Below, one piece after another: positions 38,791 to 53,346 of a stretch of DNA of 64,000 nucleotides. The stretch comes from Cladorhizidae sp. MBARI D1340-BT2. Taxonomy: Eukaryota; Porifera; Demospongiae; Poecilosclerida; Cladorhizidae. Both the position numbers and the translations under genes were made by a program. How positions within the stretch are numbered: the first letter of the stretch is position 1; the number at the start of each line of letters is the position of its first letter. Below the pieces are notes generated by a model, which was not told the origin of the DNA, made no database searches, and saw only the letters and a list, made by a program, of their open reading frames with translations. The DNA lies in the NCBI GenBank assembly GCA_028752905.1, contig JAQNBH010000019.1, positions 1,075,001-1,139,000 on the forward strand, written 5' to 3'.

Positions 38791-41514
38791 GCTAAACATG
38801 TTAGCTTCGTAGATTATCCACACTTCACTGAATAGACTTGATGTATAGCTATTAAGATAGGACTCTCTAAGTGCTCTCTCTTTATACCAAACATCCATAT
38901 ATTCTGCACACTTCACTGTAATGGACTTGCAAGATAGGTATCTCTCAGTGTTCTCTATCTTGAGCTAAATATGTTAGCTTCATAGATTCTCCACACTTCA
39001 CTGAATAGACTTGATATATAGCTCTAAAGGTAGGCCTCTCTCTGTTCTCTCTCTTGATACCAAACATCCGTATATTCTGCATACATAGAATCACAAGATA
39101 GGTTTCTCTATGTGTTCTCTATCTTGATGCTAAACAGGTTAGCTTCATAGATTCTCCACACTTCACTGTATAAACTTGATATATAGCTATTAAGATAGGT
39201 CTCTCCCTGTGCTCTCTGTTGATATCAAACATCCATAATATTCTGCACACTTCACTGTAATGGACTTGATATGATTCGAATGATAGGTTTCATTATGTGT
39301 TCTCTATCTTGATATTTGCCCTAATTTGGTCTATATGTTTCTCATTTTCCCCCCAAAAATCTTGTTATTTTGCCGTAAAGCTCATAACTTTTCTACACTT
39401 TACCCAAAAAAGATAATTTTTATATCACGGGATAGCCCTTCTAATTATCTCTCTTTTGTACGTGCCAAAATTTTGAGTACTCTAAGTATTAGCAAGTTAT
39501 GGTGATTTGAAGTGGTAAGGTTTGAGATCTTTCCTGGCGTTTTCCAGTTGCCAAAGCGGTGGCCTGCCAGTGAAAAACCACTACATTTATTGATAATCTG
39601 TTGACATGTTGCAGATAAGGGCCTTCTCTATCAGTTGATAAAATCTGGGACTTTGATCTTGTTAATTAGGGCAGTTATGAATTGTACTCTTACTTGATGC
39701 TAAACATGTTAGCTTCGTAGATTATCCACACTTCACTGAATAGACTTGATGTATAGCTATTAAGATAGGACTCTCTAAGTGCTCTCTCTTTATACCAAAC
39801 ATCCATATATTCTGCACACTTCACTGTAATGGACTTGCAAGATAGGTATCTCTCAGTGTTCTCTATCTTGAGCTAAATATGTTAGCTTCATAGATTCTCC
39901 ACACTTCACTGAATAGACTTGATATATAGCTCTAAAGGTAGGCCTCTCTCTGTTCTCTCTCTTGATACCAAACATCCGTATATTCTGCATACATAGAATC
40001 ACAAGATAGGTTTCTCTATGTGTTCTCTATCTTGATGCTAAACAGGTTAGCTTCATAGATTCTCCACACTTCACTGTATAAACTTGATATATAGCTATTA
40101 AGATAGGTCTCTCCCTGTGCTCTCTGTTGATATCAAACATCCATAATATTCTGCACACTTCACTGTAATGGACTTGATATGATTCGAATGATAGGTTTCA
40201 TTATGTGTTCTCTATCTTGATATTTGCCCTAATTTGGTCTATATGTTTCTCATTTTCCCCCCAAAAATCTTGTTATTTTGCCGTAAAGCTCATAACTTTT
40301 CTACACTTTACCCAAAAAAGATAATTTTTATATCACGGGATAGCCCTTCTAATTATCTGTCTTTTGTACGTGCCAAAATTTTGAGTACTCTAAGTATTAG
40401 CAAGTTATGGTGATTTGAAGTGGTAAGGTTTGAGATCTTTCCTGGCGTTTTCCAGTTGCCAAAGCGGTGGCCTGCCAGTGAAAAACCACTACATTTATTG
40501 ATAATCTGTTGACATGTTGCAGATAAGGGCCTTCTCTATCAGTTGATAAAATCTGGGACTTTGATCTTGTTAATTAGGGCAGTTATGAATTGTACTCTTA
40601 CTTGATGCTAAACATGTTAGCTTCGTAGATTATCCACACTTCACTGAATAGACTTGATGTATAGCTATTAAGATAGGACTCTCTAAGTGCTCTCTCTTTA
40701 TACCAAACATCCATATATTCTGCACACTTCACTGTAATGGACTTGCAAGATAGGTATCTCTCAGTGTTCTCTATCTTGAGCTAAATATGTTAGCTTCATA
40801 GATTCTCCACACTTCACTGAATAGACTTGATATATAGCTCTAAAGGTAGGCCTCTCTCTGTTCTCTCTCTTGATACCAAACATCCGTATATTCTGCATAC
40901 ATAGAATCACAAGATAGGTTTCTCTATGTGTTCTCTATCTTGATGCTAAACAGGTTAGCTTCATAGATTCTCCACACTTCACTGTATAAACTTGATATAT
41001 AGCTATTAAGATAGGTCTCTCCCTGTGCTCTCTGTTGATATCAAACATCCATAATATTCTGCACACTTCACTGTAATGGACTTGATATGATTCGAATGAT
41101 AGGTTTCATTATGTGTTCTCTATCTTGATATTTGCCCTAATTTGGTCTATATGTTTCTCATTTTCCCCCCAAAAATCTTGTTATTTTGCCGTAAAGCTCA
41201 TAACTTTTCTACACTTTACCCCAAAAAGATAATTTTTATATCACCGGATAGCCCTTCTAATTATCTGTCTTTTGTACGTGCCAAAATTTTGAGTACTCTA
41301 AGTATTAGTAAGTTATGGTGATTTGAAGTGGTAAGGTTTGCGATCTTTCCTGGCGTTTTCCAGTTGCCAAAGCGGTGGCCTGCCAGTGAAAAACCACTAC
41401 ATTTATTGATAATCTGTTGACATGTTGCAGATAAGGGCCTTCTCTATCAGTTGACAAAATCTGGGACTTTGGTCTTGTTAATTAGGGCAGTTATGAATTG
41501 TACTCTTACTTGAT
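38791..41514 (+). repeat. Block VII copy 2: three-monomer higher-order unit (2724 bp)
   Basis: Starts are 38791, 39699 and 40607, each 2724 bp after its counterpart with the same markers. The final D keeps the CCCCAAAAAGAT/CACCGG left half, but from about 41309 (AGTAAG, GCGATC, GACAAAATC) it joins the class seen near 34950, so the repeat ends by a chimeric junction. Confidence 0.85.
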
Positions 41515-44500
41515 GCTAAACATGTTAGCTTCGTAGATTATCCACACTTCACTGAATAGACTTGATGTATAGCTATTAAGATAGGACTCTCTAAGTGCTC
41601 TCTCTTGATACCAAACATCCATATATTCTGCACACTTCACTGTAATGGACTTGCAAGATAGGTATCTCTCAGTGTTCTCTATCTTGAGCTAAACATGTTA
41701 GCTTCATAGATTCTCCACACTTCACTGAATAGACTTGATATATAGCTCTAAAGGTAGGCCTCCCTCTGTTCTCTCTCTTGATACCAAACATCCGTATATT
41801 CTGCATACATAGAATCACAAGATAGGTTTATCTATGTGTTCTCTATCTTGATGCTAAACAGGTTAGCTTCATAGATTCTCCACACTTCACTGTATAAACT
41901 TGATATATAGCTATTAAGATAGGTCTCTCCCTGTGCTCTCTGTTGATATCAAACATCCATAATATTCTGCACACTTCACTGTAATGGACTTGATATGATT
42001 CGAATGATAGGTTTCATTATGTGTTCTCTATCTTGATATTTGCCCTAATTTGGTCTATATGTTTCTCATTTTCGCCCCAAAAATCTTGTTATTTTGCCGT
42101 AAAGCTCATAACTTTTCTACACTTTACCCAAAAAAGATAATTTTTATATCACGGGATAGCCCTTCTAATTATCTGTCTTTTGTACGTGCCAAAATTTTGA
42201 GTACTCTAAGTATTAGCAAGTTATGGTGATTTGAAGTGGTAAGGTTTGAGATCTTTCCTGGCGTTTTCCAGTTGCCAAAGCGGTGGCCTGCCAGTGAAAA
42301 ACCACTACATTTATTGATAATCTGTTGACATGTTGCAGATAAGGGCCTTCTCTATCAGTTGATAAAATCTGGGACTTTGATCTTGTTAATTAGGGCAGTT
42401 ATGAATTGTACTCTTACTTGATGCTAAACATGTTAGCTTCGTAGATTATCCACACTTCACTGAATAGACTTGATGTATAGCTATTAAGATAGGACTCTCT
42501 AAGTGCTCTCTCTTTATACCAAACATCCATATATTCTGCACACTTCACTGTAATGGACTTGCAAGATAGGTATCTCTCAGTGTTCTCTATCTTGAGCTAA
42601 ACATGTTAGCTTCATAGATTCTCCACACTTCACTGAATAGACTTGATATATAGCTCTAAAGGTAGGCCTCTCTCTGTTCTCTCTCTTGATACCAAACATC
42701 CGTATATTCTGCATACATAGAATCACAAGATAGGTTTCTCTATGTGTTCTCTATCTTGATGCTAAACAGGTTAGCTTCATAGATTCTCCACACTTCACTG
42801 TATAAACTTGATATATAGCTATTAAGATAGGTCTCTCCCTGTGCTCTCTGTTGGTTTCAAACATCCATAATATTCTGCACACTTCACTGTAATGGACTTG
42901 ATATGATTCGAATGATAGGTTTCATTATGTGTTCTCTATCTTGATATTTGCCCTAATTTGGTCTATATGTTTCTCATTTTCCCCCCAAAAATCTTGTTAT
43001 TTTGCCGTAAAGCTCATAACTTTTCTACACTTTACCCCAAAAAGATAATTTTTATATCACCGGATAGCCCTTCTAATTATCTGTCTTTTGTACGTGCCAA
43101 AATTTTGAGTACTCTAAGTATTAGCAAGTTATGGTGATTTGAAGTGGTAAGGTTTGCGATCTTTCCTGGCGTTTTCCAGTTGCCAAAGCGGTGGCCTGCC
43201 AGTGAAAAACCACTACATTTATTGATAATCTGTTGACATGTTGCAGATAAGGGCCTTCTCTATCAGTTGACAAAATCTGGGACTTTGGTCTTGTTAATTA
43301 GGGCAGTTATGAATTGTACTCTTACTTGATGCTAAACATGTTAGCTTCGTAGATTATCCACACTTCACTGAATAGACTTGATGTATAGCTATTAAGATAG
43401 GACTCTCTAAGTGCTCTCTCTTGATACCAAACATCCATATATTCTGCACACTTCACTGTAATGGACTTGCAAGATAGGTATCTCTCAGTGTTCTCTATCT
43501 TGAGCTAAACATGTTAGCTTCATAGATTCTCCACACTTCACTGAATAGACTTGATATATAGCTCTAAAGGTAGGCCTCCCTCTGTTCTCTCTCTTGATAC
43601 CAAACATCCGTATATTCTGCATACATAGAATCACAAGATAGGTTTCTCTATGTGTTCTCTATCTTGATGCTAAACAGGTTAGCTTCATAGATTCTCCACA
43701 CTTCACTGTATAAACTTGATATATAGCTATTAAGATAGGTCTCTCCCTGTGCTCTCTGTTGATATCAAACATCCATAATATTCTGCACACTTCACTGTAA
43801 TGGACTTGATATGATTCGAATGATAGGTTTCATTATGTGTTCTCTATCTTGATATTTGCCCTAATTTGGTCTATATATATGTTTCTCATTTTCCCCCCAA
43901 AAATCTTGTTATTTTGCCGTAAAGCTCATAACTTTTCTACACTCTATCCCAAAAAGATAATTTTTATATCACCGGATAGCCCTTCTAATTATCTGTCTTT
44001 TATACGTGCCAAAATTTTGAGTACTCTAAGTATTAGCAAGTTATGGTGATTTGAAGTGGTAAGGTTTGTGATCTTTCCTGGCGTTTTCCAGTTGCCAAAG
44101 CGGTGGCCTGCCAGTGAAAAACCACTACATTTGTTGATAATCTGTTGACATGTTGCAGATAAGGGCCTTCTCTATCAGTTGACAAAATCTGGGACTTTGG
44201 TCTTGTTAATTAGGGCAGTTATGAATTGTACTCTTACTTGATGCTAAACATGTTAGCTTCGTAGATTATCCACACTTCACTGAATAGACTTGATGTATAG
44301 CTATTAAGATAGGACTCTCTAAGTGCTCTCTCTTGATACCAAACATCCATATATTCTGCACACTTCACTGTAATGGACTTGCAAGATAGGTATCTCTCAG
44401 TGTTCTCTATCTTGAGCTAAACATGTTAGCTTCATAGATTCTCCACACTTCACTGAATAGACTTGATATATAGTTCTAAAGGTAGGCCTCTCTCTGTTCT

Positions 44501-47500
44501 CTCTCTTGATACCAAACATCCGTATATTCTGCATACATAGAATCACAAGATAGGTTTCTCTATGTGTTCTCTATCTTGATGCTAAACAGGTTAGCTTCAT
44601 AGATTCTCCACACTTCACTGTATAAACTTGATATATAGCTATTAAGATAGGTCTCTCCCTGTGCTCTCTGTTGATATCAAACATCCATAATATTCTGCAC
44701 ACTTCACTGTAATGGACTTGATATGATTCGAATGATAGGTTTCATTATGTGTTCTCTATCTTGATATTTGCCCTAATTTGGTCTATATATATGTTTCTCA
44801 TTTTCCCCCCAAAAATCTTGTTATTTTGCCGTAAAGCTCATAACTTTTCTACACTCTATCCCAAAAAGATAATTTTTATATCACCGGATAGCCCTTCTAA
44901 TTATCTGTCTTTTATACGTGCCAAAATTTTGAGTACTCTAAGTATTAGTAAGTTATGGTGATTTGAAGTGGTAAGGTTTGCGATCTTTCCTGGCGTTTTC
45001 CAGTTGCCAAAGCGGTGGCCTGCCAGTGAAAAACCACTACATTTATTGATAATCTGTTGACATGTTGCAGATAAGGGCCTTCTCTATCAGTTGACAAAAT
45101 CTGGGACTTTGGTCTTGTTAATTAGGGCAGTTATGAATTGTACTCTTACTTGATGCTAAACATGTTAGCTTCGTAGATTATCCACACTTCACTGAATAGA
45201 CTTGATGTATAGCTATTAAGATAGGACTCTCTAAGTGCTCTCTCTTGATACCAAACATCCATATATTCTGCACACTTCACTGTAATGGACTTGCAAGATA
45301 GGTATCTCTCAGTGTTCTCTATCTTGAGCTAAACATGTTAGCTTCATAGATTCTCCACACTTCACTGAATAGACTTGATATATAGCTCTAAAGGTAGGCC
45401 TCCCTCTGTTCTCTCTCTTGATACCAAACATCCGTATATTCTGCATACATAGAATCACAAGATAGGTTTCTCTATGTGTTCTCTATCTTGATGCTAAACA
45501 GGTTAGCTTCATAGATTCTCCACACTTCACTGTATAAACTTGATATATAGCTATTAAGATAGGTCTCTCCCTGTGCTCTCTGTTGATATCAAACATCCAT
45601 AATATTCTGCACACTTCACTGTAATGGACTTGATATGATTCGAATGATAGGTTTCATTATGTGTTCTCTATCTTGATATTTGCCCTAATTTGGTCTATAT
45701 GTTTCTCATTTTCGCCCCAAAAATCTTGTTATTTTGCCGTAAAGCTCATAACTTTTCTACACTTTACCCAAAAAAGATAATTTTTATATCACGGGATAGC
45801 CCTTCTAATTATCTGTCTTTTGTACGTGCCAAAATTTTGAGTACTCTAAGTATTAGCAAGTTATGGTGATTTGAAGTGGTAAGGTTTGAGATCTTTCCTG
45901 GCGTTTTCCAGTTGCCAAAGCGGTGGCCTGCCAGTGAAAAACCACTACATTTATTGATAATCTGTTGACATGTTGCAGATAAGGGCCTTCTCTATCAGTT
46001 GATAAAATCTGGGACTTTGATCTTGTTAATTAGGGCAGTTATGAATTGTACTCTTACTTGATGCTAAACATGTTAGCTTCGTAGATTATCCACACTTCAC
46101 TGAATAGACTTGATGTATAGCTATTAAGATAGGACTCTCTAAGTGCTCTCTCTTTATACCAAACATCCATATATTCTGCACACTTCACTGTAATGGACTT
46201 GCAAGATAGGTATCTCTCAGTGTTCTCTATCTTGAGCTAAACATGTTAGCTTCATAGATTCTCCACACTTCACTGAATAGACTTGATATATAGCTCTAAA
46301 GGTAGGCCTCTCTCTGTTCTCTCTCTTGATACCAAACATCCGTATATTCTGCATACATAGAATCACAAGATAGGTTTCTCTATGTGTTCTCTATCTTGAT
46401 GCTAAACAGGTTAGCTTCATAGATTCTCCACACTTCACTGTATAAACTTGATATATAGCTATTAAGATAGGTCTCTCCCTGTGCTCTCTGTTGGTTTCAA
46501 ACATCCATAATATTCTGCACACTTCACTGTAATGGACTTGATATGATTCGAATGATAGGTTTCATTATGTGTTCTCTATCTTGATATTTGCCCTAATTTG
46601 GTCTATATGTTTCTCATTTTCCCCCCAAAAATCTTGTTATTTTGCCGTAAAGCTCATAACTTTTCTACACTTTACCCCAAAAAGATAATTTTTATATCAC
46701 CGGATAGCCCTTCTAATTATCTGTCTTTTGTACGTGCCAAAATTTTGAGTACTCTAAGTATTAGCAAGTTATGGTGATTTGAAGTGGTAAGGTTTGCGAT
46801 CTTTCCTGGCGTTTTCCAGTTGCCAAAGCGGTGGCCTGCCAGTGAAAAACCACTACATTTATTGATAATCTGTTGACATGTTGCAGATAAGGGCCTTCTC
46901 TATCAGTTGACAAAATCTGGGACTTTGGTCTTGTTAATTAGGGCAGTTATGAATTGTACTCTTACTTGATGCTAAACATGTTAGCTTCGTAGATTATCCA
47001 CACTTCACTGAATAGACTTGATGTATAGCTATTAAGATAGGACTCTCTAAGTGCTCTCTCTTGATACCAAACATCCATATATTCTGCACACTTCACTGTA
47101 ATGGACTTGCAAGATAGGTATCTCTCAGTGTTCTCTATCTTGAGCTAAACATGTTAGCTTCATAGATTCTCCACACTTCACTGAATAGACTTGATATATA
47201 GCTCTAAAGGTAGGCCTCCCTCTGTTCTCTCTCTTGATACCAAACATCCGTATATTCTGCATACATAGAATCACAAGATAGGTTTCTCTATGTGTTCTCT
47301 ATCTTGATGCTAAACAGGTTAGCTTCATAGATTCTCCACACTTCACTGTATAAACTTGATATATAGCTATTAAGATAGGTCTCTCCCTGTGCTCTCTGTT
47401 GATATCAAACATCCATAATATTCTGCACACTTCACTGTAATGGACTTGATATGATTCGAATGATAGGTTTCATTATGTGTTCTCTATCTTGATATTTGCC

Positions 47501-50500
47501 CTAATTTGGTCTATATATATGTTTCTCATTTTCCCCCCAAAAATCTTTTTATTTTGCCGTAAAGCTCATAACTTTTCTACACTCTATCCCAAAAAGATAA
47601 TTTTTATATCACCGGATAGCCCTTCTAATTATCTGTCTTTTATACGTGCCAAAATTTTGAGTACTCTAAGTATTAGCAAGTTATGGTGATTTGAAGTGGT
47701 AAGGTTTGTGATCTTTCCTGGCGTTTTCCAGTTGCCAAAGCGGTGGCCTGCCAGTGAAAAACCACTACATTTGTTGATAATCTGTTGACATGTTGCAGAT
47801 AAGGGCCTTCTCTATCAGTTGACAAAATCTGGGACTTTGGTCTTGTTAATTAGGGCAGTTATGAATTGTACTCTTACTTGATGCTAAACATGTTAGCTTC
47901 GTAGATTATCCACACTTCACTGAATAGACTTGATGTATAGCTATTAAGATAGGACTCTCTAAGTGCTCTCTCTTGATACCAAACATCCATATATTCTGCA
48001 CACTTCACTGTAATGGACTTGCAAGATAGGTATCTCTCAGTGTTCTCTATCTTGAGCTAAACATGTTAGCTTCATAGATTCTCCACACTTCACTGAATAG
48101 ACTTGATATATAGCTCTAAAGGTAGGCCTCCCTCTGTTCTCTCTCTTGATACCAAACATCCGTATATTCTGCATACATAGAATCACAAGATAGGTTTCTC
48201 TATGTGTTCTCTATCTTGATGCTAAACAGGTTAGCTTCATAGATTCTCCACACTTCACTGTATAAACTTGATATATAGCTATTAAGATAGGTCTCTCCCT
48301 GTGCTCTCTGTTGATATCAAACATCCATAATATTCTGCACACTTCACTGTAATGGACTTGATATGATTCGAATGATAGGTTTCATTATGTGTTCTCTATC
48401 TTGATATTTGCCCTAATTTGGTCTATATGTTTCTCATTTTCGCCCCAAAAATCTTGTTATTTTGCCGTAAAGCTCATAACTTTTCTACACTTTACCCAAA
48501 AAAGATAATTTTTATATCACGGGATAGCCCTTCTAATTATCTGTCTTTTGTACGTGCCAAAATTTTGAGTACTCTAAGTATTAGCAAGTTATGGTGATTT
48601 GAAGTGGTAAGGTTTGAGATCTTTCCTGGCGTTTTCCAGTTGCCAAAGCGGTGGCCTGCCAGTGAAAAACCACTACATTTATTGATAATCTGTTGACATG
48701 TTGCAGATAAGGGCCTTCTCTATCAGTTGATAAAATCTGGGACTTTGATCTTGTTAATTAGGGCAGTTATGAATTGTACTCTTACTTGATGCTAAACATG
48801 TTAGCTTCGTAGATTATCCACACTTCACTGAATAGACTTGATGTATAGCTATTAAGATAGGACTCTCTAAGTGCTCTCTCTTTATACCAAACATCCATAT
48901 ATTCTGCACACTTCACTGTAATGGACTTGCAAGATAGGTATCTCTCAGTGTTCTCTATCTTGAGCTAAACATGTTAGCTTCATAGATTCTCCACACTTCA
49001 CTGAATAGACTTGATATATAGCTCTAAAGGTAGGCCTCTCTCTGTTCTCTCTCTTGATACCAAACATCCGTATATTCTGCATACATAGAATCACAAGATA
49101 GGTTTCTCTATGTGTTCTCTATCTTGATGCTAAACAGGTTAGCTTCATAGATTCTCCACACTTCACTGTATAAACTTGATATATAGCTATTAAGATAGGT
49201 CTCTCCCTGTGCTCTCTGTTGGTTTCAAACATCCATAATATTCTGCACACTTCACTGTAATGGACTTGATATGATTCGAATGATAGGTTTCATTATGTGT
49301 TCTCTATCTTGATATTTGCCCTAATTTGGTCTATATATATGTTTCTCATTTTCCCCCCAAAAATCTTGTTATTTTGCCGTAAAGCTCATAACTTTTCTAC
49401 ACTCTATCCCAAAAAGATAATTTTTATATCACCGGATAGCCCTTCTAATTATCTGTCTTTTATACGTGCCAAAATTTTGAGTACTCTAAGTATTAGCAAG
49501 TTATGGTGATTTGAAGTGGTAAGGTTTGTGATCTTTCCTGGCGTTTTCCAGTTGCCAAAGCGGTGGCCTGCCAGTGAAAAACCACTACATTTGTTGATAA
49601 TCTGTTGACATGTTGCAGATAAGGGCCTTCTCTATCAGTTGACAAAATCTGGGACTTTGGTCTTGTTAATTAGGGCAGTTATGAATTGTACTCTTACTTG
49701 ATGCTAAACATGTTAGCTTCGTAGATTATCCACACTTCACTGAATAGACTTGATGTATAGCTATTAAGATAGGACTCTCTAAGTGCTCTCTCTTGATACC
49801 AAACATCCATATATTCTGCACACTTCACTGTAATGGACTTGCAAGATAGGTATCTCTCAGTGTTCTCTATCTTGAGCTAAACATGTTAGCTTCATAGATT
49901 CTCCACACTTCACTGAATAGACTTGATATATAGTTCTAAAGGTAGGCCTCTCTCTGTTCTCTCTCTTGATACCAAACATCCGTATATTCTGCATACATAG
50001 AATCACAAGATAGGTTTCTCTATGTGTTCTCTATCTTGATGCTAAACAGGTTAGCTTCATAGATTCTCCACACTTCACTGTATAAACTTGATATATAGCT
50101 ATTAAGATAGGTCTCTCCCTGTGCTCTCTGTTGATATCAAACATCCATAATATTCTGCACACTTCACTGTAATGGACTTGATATGATTCGAATGATAGGT
50201 TTCATTATGTGTTCTCTATCTTGATATTTGCCCTAATTTGGTCTATATATATGTTTCTCATTTTCCCCCCAAAAATCTTGTTATTTTGCCGTAAAGCTCA
50301 TAACTTTTCTACACTCTATCCCAAAAAGATAATTTTTATATCACCGGATAGCCCTTCTAATTATCTGTCTTTTATACGTGCCAAAATTTTGAGTACTCTA
50401 AGTATTAGCAAGTTATGGTGATTTGAAGTGGTAAGGTTTGTGATCTTTCCTGGCGTTTTCCAGTTGCCAAAGCGGTGGCCTGCCAGTGAAAAACCACTAC

Positions 50501-53346
50501 ATTTGTTGATAATCTGTTGACATGTTGCAGATAAGGGCCTTCTCTATCAGTTTACAAAATCTGGGACTTTGGTCTTGTTAATTAGGGCAGTTATGAATTG
50601 TACTCTTACTTGATGCTAAACATGTTAGCTTCGTAGATTATCCACACTTCACTGAATAGACTTGATGTATAGCTATTAAGATAGGACTCTCTAAGTGCTC
50701 TCTCTTGATACCAAACATCCATATATTCTGCACACTTCACTGTAATGGACTTGCAAGATAGGTATCTCTCAGTGTTCTCTATCTTGAGCTAAACATGTTA
50801 GCTTCATAGATTCTCCACACTTCACTGAATAGACTTGATATATAGTTCTAAAGGTAGGCCTCTCTCTGTTCTCTCTCTTGATACCAAACATCCGTATATT
50901 CTGCATACATAGAATCACAAGATAGGTTTCTCTATGTGTTCTCTATCTTGATGCTAAACAGGTTAGCTTCATAGATTCTCCACACTTCACTGTATAAACT
51001 TGATATATAGCTATTAAGATAGGTCTCTCCCTGTGCTCTCTGTTGATATCAAACATCCATAATATTCTGCACACTTCACTGTAATGGACTTGATATGATT
51101 CGAATGATAGGTTTCATTATGTGTTCTCTATCTTGATATTTGCCCTAATTTGGTCTATATGTTTCTCATTTTCCCCCCAAAAATCTTGTTATTTTGCCGT
51201 AAAGCTCATAACTTTTCTAGACTTTACCCCAAAAAGATAATTTTTATATCACCGGATAGCCCTTCTAATTATCTGTCTTTTGTACGTGCCAAAATTTTGA
51301 GTACTCTAAGTATTAGCAAGTTATGGTGATTTGAAGTGGTAAGGTTTGCGATCTTTCCTGGCGTTTTCCAGTTGCCAAAGCGGTGGCCTGCCAGTGAAAA
51401 ACCACTACATTTATTGATAATCTGTTGACATGTTGCAGATAAGGGCCTTCTCTATCAGTTGACAAAATCTGGGACTTTGGTCTTGTTAATTAGGGCAGTT
51501 ATGAATTGTACTCTTACTTGATGCTAAACATGTTAGCTTCGTAGATTATCCACACTTCACTGAATAGACTTGATGTATAGCTATTAAGATAGGACTCTCT
51601 AAGTGCTCTCTCTTGATACCAAACATCCATATATTCTGCACACTTCACTGTAATGGACTTGCAAGATAGGTATCTCTCAGTGTTCTCTATCTTGAGCTAA
51701 ACATGTTAGCTTCATAGATTCTCCACACTTCACTGAATAGACTTGATATATAGCTCTAAAGGTAGGCCTCCCTCTGTTCTCTCTCTTGATACCAAACATC
51801 CGTATATTCTGCATACATAGAATCACAAGATAGGTTTCTCTATGTGTTCTCTATCTTGATGCTAAACAGGTTAGCTTCATAGATTCTCCACACTTCACTG
51901 TATAAACTTGATATATAGCTATTAAGATAGGTCTCTCCCTGTGCTCTCTGTTGATATCAAACATCCATAATATTCTGCACACTTCACTGTAATGGACTTG
52001 ATATGATTCGAATGATAGGTTTCATTATGTGTTCTCTATCTTGATATTTGCCCTAATTTGGTCTATATATATGTTTCTCATTTTCCCCCCAAAAATCTTG
52101 TTATTTTGCCGTAAAGCTCATAACATTTCTACACTCTACCCGAAAAAGATAATTTTTATATCACCTGTTAGCCCTTCTAATTATCTGTCTTTTATACGTG
52201 CCAAAATTTTGAGTACTCTAAGTATTAGCAAGTTATGGTGATTTGAAGTGGTAAGGTTTGCGATCTTTCCTGGCGTTTTCCAGTTGCCAAAGCGGTGGCC
52301 TGCCAGTGAAAAACCACTACATTTGTTGATAATCTGTTGACATGTTGCAGATAAGGGCCTTCTCTATCAGTTGACAAAATCTGGGACTTTGGTCTTGTTA
52401 ATTAGGGCAGTTATGAATTGTACTCTTACTTGATGCTAAACATGTTAGCTTCGTAGATTATCCACACTTCACTGAATAGACTTGATGTATAGCTATTAAG
52501 ATAGGACTCTCTAAGTGCTCTCTCTTGATACCAAACATCCATATATTCTGCAGACTTCACTGTAATGGACTTGCAAGATAGGTATCTCTCAGTGTTCTCT
52601 ATCTTGAGCTAAACATGTTAGCTTCATAGATTCTCCACACTTCACTGAATAGACTTGATATATAGTTCTAAAGGTAGGCCTCTCTCTGTTCTCTCTCTTG
52701 ATACCAAACATCCGTATATTCTGCATACATAGAATCACAAGATAGGTTTCTCTATGTGTTCTCTATCTTGATGCTAAACAGGTTAGCTTCATAGATTCTC
52801 CACACTTCACTGTATAAACTTGATATATAGCTATTAAGATAGGTCTCTCCCTGTGCTCTCTGTTGATATCAAACATCCATAATATTCTGCACACTTCACT
52901 GTAATGGACTTGATATGATTCGAATGATAGGTTTCATTATGTGTTCTCTATCTTGATATTTGCCCTAATTTGGTCTATATATATGTTTCTCATTTTCCCC
53001 CCAAAAATCTTGTTATTTTGCCTTAAAGCTCATAACATTTCTACACTCTACCCCAAAAAGATAATTTTTATATCACCGGATAGCCCTTCTAATTATCTGT
53101 CTTTTGTACGTGCCAAAATTTTGAGTACTCTAAGTATTAGCAAGTTATGGTGATTTGAAGTGGTAAGGTTTGCGATCTTTCCTGGCGTTTTCCAGTTGCC
53201 AAAGCGGTGGCCTGCCAGTGAAAAACCACTACATTTATTGATAATCTGTTGACATGTTGCAGATAAGGGCCTTCTCTATCAGTTGACAAAATCTGGGACT
53301 TTGGTCTTGTTAATTAGGGCAGTTATGAATTGTACTCTTACTTGAT
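41515..53346 (+). repeat. Block VIII: thirteen monomers, 908- and 912-bp forms interleaved
   Basis: Starts are 41515, 42423, 43331, 44243, 45155, 46063, 46971, 47883, 48791, 49703, 50615, 51523 and 52435. Seven are 912 bp, through TATATATATG in place of TATATG. A D with TTTTCGCCCC occurs three times (about 42071, 45711, 48439), spaced 3640 then 2728 bp, so the repeating unit shrinks from four to three monomers; the next group lacks a further member. TGCAGAC first appears at 52550. Confidence 0.85.
43872..43880 (+). repeat. TA expansion that makes the 912-bp monomer (first occurrence)
   Basis: TATATATAT replaces the TATAT of 908-bp monomers, 10-20 bases inside the left inverted repeat of D, adding four bases. 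It appears first here, then at about 44784, 47512, 49332, 50244, 52064, and in every monomer from 52976 to the window end. Confidence 0.85.
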
